A stretch of 64,000 nt of DNA from Antedon mediterranea (taxonomy: Eukaryota; Echinodermata; Crinoidea; Comatulida; Antedonidae). The notes under the pieces are model-generated. The model was not told where the DNA came from. It did no database searches and worked only from the letters and a program-made list of their open reading frames with translations. Positions 62,201 to 64,000 of this stretch are shown here, piece after piece. Position 1 is the stretch's first letter; every line of letters begins with the position of its first letter. The DNA lies in NCBI RefSeq assembly GCF_964355755.1, contig NC_092676.1:28068288-28132287 (forward strand), in the 5' to 3' direction. A program made the translations under genes and the position numbers.

Positions 62201-63733
62201 TGTCAGAGGCCCTTGGAAGCAGTTCTGGTGACTAAAGTATAATTCCAAATAATCTTGGAGCTATAGCTCTATCCATTTGAAAAGATTAAATCTATAATTG
62301 TAAGGAGATGAAATATTTAATATAAATGTTACACTTACGATTTGAGTGCGTTTTCTAGTTCGTCTGTATTGTGTTGTACTTGTCTTACATCCACTGATAT
62401 TTTCTGCATAAAATCTTCAAAACGATTTAACAAATCAGGCTGATTCTCTTGTTTCAAATGTGTCCAGATTTCACGGGCTAACTCGTGACTAATAAAACAA
62501 AATTACAGTTTTGGTTATCACTATCAATAGGAATTGTAGTAATAATGGTACCTTTAAGATTACACGATGTTTTACCACATTATCGGAAGAAGTAGAGGGT
62601 GGTCTGCCTTTGGAGCTTGAAATGAAAATATTCACCAAGACAACAAAACCACCAACATCTAAAAATATTTCTATTAACAAATAACTGACAGTCAGGGGGA
62701 AAATGGCAAAATGCTTTCTTCTTTCTAGGAGTTTTATGTAATCTATATTGTTGTGACAACTCTTGTAATAACATGACCATATTGCTGATTTTGCCATTTT
62801 CCCCTAACTGATGATGAATTAATGGTTAAAATAGTTTGCTTTCAAAAAAGTATACTTAAAACAACCCATACAGTACATTAACTGCTGTAAACCAAAAAGC
62901 CAAGAATTAGTAAAGTTAGTAAAAATAAACACCAGAAACGAAATCAAATACCTGTGTTCTCCTCCAATGCTGTGGGAAGAAAATGACTGGTGAAAATATT
63001 GGATAAATCACAACTATTTTGATATCAATATGATAAGGAACTTGAAGGTACTGTACAGTATACAAATTTAAAAGCCACAAGGGTTATTTATATACAACCT
63101 CAATCAACCAAAGGTCACAGATTACAGTATTATTATCTCCAATAATATGTTTACAGACACAATTTTATCAGTAATCAAAAGACAGTTCATTCACAAATTC
63201 ACAGGAATCCAATTCAGCATTTCATTTTTACAAGTTTAGGCCCTGCAATTCCACCCCCGCCCCCAGTCAAAATTTTGGGTCCAAGTCATGTAGTGTATAG
63301 AGAGTATGGTACTCCTACTGGGTAGGTGGATGTAGGTAGAGGGTCTAGGATAATTATGGGAGAACTTGGGATAAAAAAATAGGTTAGTGATCAGATTTAT
63401 AACAAATAACATGTCTAGACTATCTAACTAGTTTGACAAAAAAGTGTAATATACCCAAATATGGTAGTGATGTGCCCAAATATGGCAATAATATGACATT
63501 ATCATGTCCATATATGGGCACATCACCTTTTTTTTGTCACATAAAATTTGATAGACTGAGCTTAAGACATTGCTTCTCTCACCTCTGAAGAACATCAGAT
63601 GCATCAATTGTCTCCATTGCACGTTTAAAATCTTCGTCCAGATTTAAATCTGTCTCTTCAACATCATTTGCTTCAAACAATCCATCCGTTTGTTCTTCTT
63701 CGACTGTCTCTTGAGGGAGCCCTAGATATCCTC
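48328..63733 (-). CDS. Large Rab GTPase, CRACR2A/RASEF type, 3' part (5' end outside window)
   Basis: Seventeen minus-strand exons join in frame (720 aa to the stop): 63583-63733, 62952-62969, 62339-62488, 61670-61760, 60058-60153, 59219-59290, 58992-59107, 58696-58767, 58293-58347, 58004-58021, 54165-54241, 51502-51984, 50124-50280, 49803-49935, 49353-49549, 48879-48989, 48328-48495. The first half is coiled coil ([51 protein letters not shown]). Then comes a long disordered, acidic linker ([20 protein letters not shown]). The C-terminus is a Rab domain with [11 protein letters not shown], Thr of [17 protein letters not shown] with the catalytic Gln, GNKTD and ETSAK. It ends GCCPL, suited to geranylgeranylation. 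CRACR2A and RASEF have EF-hands before the coiled coil; those would lie past 64000. The linker-Rab junction ([11 protein letters not shown]) and [11 protein letters not shown] look closer to CRACR2A. These proteins link vesicles, calcium and motors. Confidence 0.9.
48691..48836. mobile_element. GTGGCGTAAC-family element, third copy
   Basis: CTGTGGCGTAACAGTGCTCA at the left and GGTACGCCACTGA at the right; its inner GCCTGAGGCCTCCACC and GGCCTCAGGC are inverse. Intronic, 43 bases from exon 48879-48989. Confidence 0.72.
50460..51195. repeat. Compound minisatellite: ~78-bp units followed by 37-bp units
   Basis: Three copies of a ~78-bp unit (GTATTCAATGTATTGTATTC, GAAGAGTGATAGAACATACA, GGTATACAGTAGCTATCATT) pass into about thirteen copies of a 37-bp unit (GTGTATATATGGTATACAGT, then AGCTATCATTAGCCTAG). 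Both share the GGTATACAGTAGCTATCATT core, so the short unit is a deletion derivative. Intronic to the large Rab gene. Confidence 0.93.
53037..53179. mobile_element. Family 1 MITE, representative copy with list of all copies
   Basis: Termini AAAGCTCTGTCTACACTATG and GATAGTGTAGACAGAGCTTA, then AGTTTGACAAAAA subterminally. The core AAATATGGTAGTGATATGAC and CATCATGTCCATATATAGG is partly self-complementary, and the element occurs in both orientations. Copies in the window: 3621, 14881 (two), 16936, 26806, 28511, 41588, 42725, 43104, 44241, 45435, 53037, 53984, 54416, 54834, 57782, 58832, 63412 and 63870. A TTA/TAA-type duplication at the ends is possible but not proven. No transposase is present in the window. 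Confidence 0.9.
53375..53830. repeat. Compound ~51/100-bp tandem repeat
   Basis: The phrase TGTGAAATCCCAACAAAATA followed by CTGATTGGTCAATATGTTT occurs seven times. The first three are spaced at about 50 bases; later ones are spaced at about 100 bases by an added GATGAATAATATATGAATAT TCATACTCA segment. Intron of the large Rab gene. Confidence 0.9.
53984..54568. mobile_element. Two family 1 MITEs flanking a large-Rab exon
   Basis: Copies at 53984-54126 and 54416-54568 lie on either side of exon 54165-54241, at 39 and about 175 bases. They could pair in the pre-mRNA, looping the exon. Confidence 0.82.
54834..55033. mobile_element. Family 1 MITE with internal insertion
   Basis: Longer than its relatives (200 versus about 145 bases) because a ~45-base non-family segment (GAGAGATGTAATAAGCTTCG onward) sits after the left GTGATGTGCCC. 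Confidence 0.8.
55590..55970. repeat. 51-bp minisatellite
   Basis: About seven copies of a 51-bp unit (GTCTGCAATTGTTGTTGACA, then TAGTTCTAAGAGTTATTAGT, then AGTGAAGAT). Multiple-of-three length keeps frames open on both strands without coding meaning. Confidence 0.94.
56290..56665. repeat. (GAT)n-rich compound microsatellite
   Basis: GATGATGATGAAAATGATTG units of varying length. The apparent poly-Asp and poly-Met ORFs are artefacts of the trinucleotide. Confidence 0.95.
57782..57938. mobile_element. Family 1 MITE beside an 18-base exon
   Basis: Full termini, core duplicated once (AATATAGTAGTGAGA, AATATAGTAGTGGTA). It lies about 66 bases downstream, in transcript sense, of micro-exon 58004-58021. 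Confidence 0.82.
58832..58972. mobile_element. Family 1 MITE between two coiled-coil exons
   Basis: AAAGCTCTGTCTACACTATC at the left and GATAGTGTAGACAGAAAT at the right. The element ends 20 bases from exon 58992-59107. Confidence 0.82.
59718..59960 (+). mobile_element. tRNA-derived SINE
   Basis: The head contains A-box-like TGGCTTGGTACGTGG and B-box-like GGATTCAAGTCCC at about the spacing of a tRNA promoter. An unrelated body follows (CCAAATATACAACTCCACTC, GATCAGCTGGATGGATCACC), then a short A tail at 59952-59960. It is not a functional tRNA gene: no cloverleaf with paired acceptor ends. Intron of the large Rab gene. Confidence 0.75.
60720..60830. repeat. Short direct duplication
   Basis: GATCTACAATTGTATCCAGT followed by TAAA and CTGTAC occurs twice about 50 bases apart. 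Confidence 0.75.
61225..61490. repeat. ~25-27 bp imperfect tandem repeat
   Basis: About nine diverged copies of CAGGGGTCCTGAAGCTGCA-type units. Intronic. Confidence 0.88.
61854..62197. mobile_element. Foldback element with ~57-bp inverted arms
   Basis: The left arm includes AAAGCCCGGCGCACACTAGA and GGCTGAGCCAACTGGCACGA, then GTAACACTT. The right arm is its inverse (AAGTGTTACTCGTGCCAGTT, GGCTCAGCCG, GCGCCAGGCTTA). The centre repeats GTGTGCGCCG in both orientations. GC-rich against its surroundings. Confidence 0.88.
62689..62810. mobile_element. MITE with CAGTCAGGGGGAAAATGG termini
   Basis: Inverted ends of about 24 bases: CAGTCAGGGGGAAAATGGCA and TGCCATTTTCCCCTAACTG. A degraded relative lies at 15680-15774. 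Confidence 0.8.
63412..63565. mobile_element. Family 1 MITE, trimmed right end
   Basis: ATGTCTAGACTATC at the left and GATAGACTGAGCTTA at the right. It ends 18 bases from the donor of exon 63583-63733. Confidence 0.78.
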
Positions 63734-63869
63734 CTAAAATTAAACACAGTAGATGAGTGCATTAAGGTTTTTGGTTAACTGTATATGCATTCATTCAAAC
63801 TTCTAGCAATACAAATCTAGTGTAGTTTCACCAACTACTACCGGTATATTAAATGTGATGAGTTAAGTT

Positions 63870-64000
63870 TTAAAGCTCTGTCTACACTACAAATACAAGT
63901 ATCAAACTTTATGTGACAACAAAATGTGATGTGCCCATATATGGACATGATGATGTAAAAGATCTTTTAAGATACCGTTATGTAACTGAGGCATTGTTCA
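63870..64000. mobile_element. Family 1 MITE, cut or truncated near the window end
   Basis: Starts TTAAAGCTCTGTCTACACTA and includes GTGATGTGCCCATATATGGA, then the family signal fades from 63955. Either a truncated copy or one interrupted near the edge. Confidence 0.7.

Overview
The window is a metazoan nuclear genome segment. Genes are split by GT-AG introns, intergenic DNA is AT-rich, and there are many miniature inverted-repeat elements, minisatellites and retroelement fragments. The frequent TAGGCCTA-type words and a gene of the receptor-for-egg-jelly (REJ) type suggest a marine deuterostome, most likely an echinoderm. The species is an inference and cannot be fixed from the sequence. I rebuilt the gene models by hand. 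Every exon join quoted keeps the reading frame across GT-AG boundaries, which is the main support for the models.

Layout: (1) 1-701, minus strand, an exon of a Lys/Ser-rich nuclear-type protein, possibly EME1. (2) 2140-4099, plus, a complete five-exon RNF141 RING E3 ligase, head-to-head with the first. (3) 7334-10421, plus, a small unrecognised type I membrane protein with a ~1 kb internal tandem duplication that duplicates an exon. (4) 11944-35220, minus, a large REJ-domain receptor. It has two candidate signal-peptide N-termini (one followed by about 43 Gly-rich decapeptides), a Cys-rich region, an IPT-like region, a REJ module, a furin-like site, a degenerate GAIN/GPS, a GGGT stalk, one transmembrane helix and a short basic tail. 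(5) 38200-43055, plus, a complete MINDY1/2-type deubiquitinase ending in a CaaX box. (6) 48328-63733, minus, the 3' part (17 exons) of a CRACR2A/RASEF-type large Rab GTPase whose 5' end (expected EF-hands) lies beyond the window.

Genes 3 and 4 lie tail to tail. Their last exons have the same phase and encode a similar acidic juxtamembrane segment, helix and KKR-containing tail, so the small gene may be a stripped-down relative of the receptor. This pair, with the receptor's two N-termini and coding minisatellites, is the most interesting part of the window. RNF141, MINDY and the large Rab are ordinary conserved genes with no evident link to it.

Non-coding DNA is dominated by two miniature element families. 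Family 1 (AGCTCTGTCTACACTATC termini, about 19 copies) is spread over the window but commonest from 41 kb onward. Family 2 (AAGCGTGGTTCCCACTAG termini, more than ten copies) occurs only within the REJ gene. Several elements are nested in others. There are also at least ten tandem-repeat tracts, a tRNA-derived SINE, LINE fragments, and a transposon-like ORF flanked by direct repeats.
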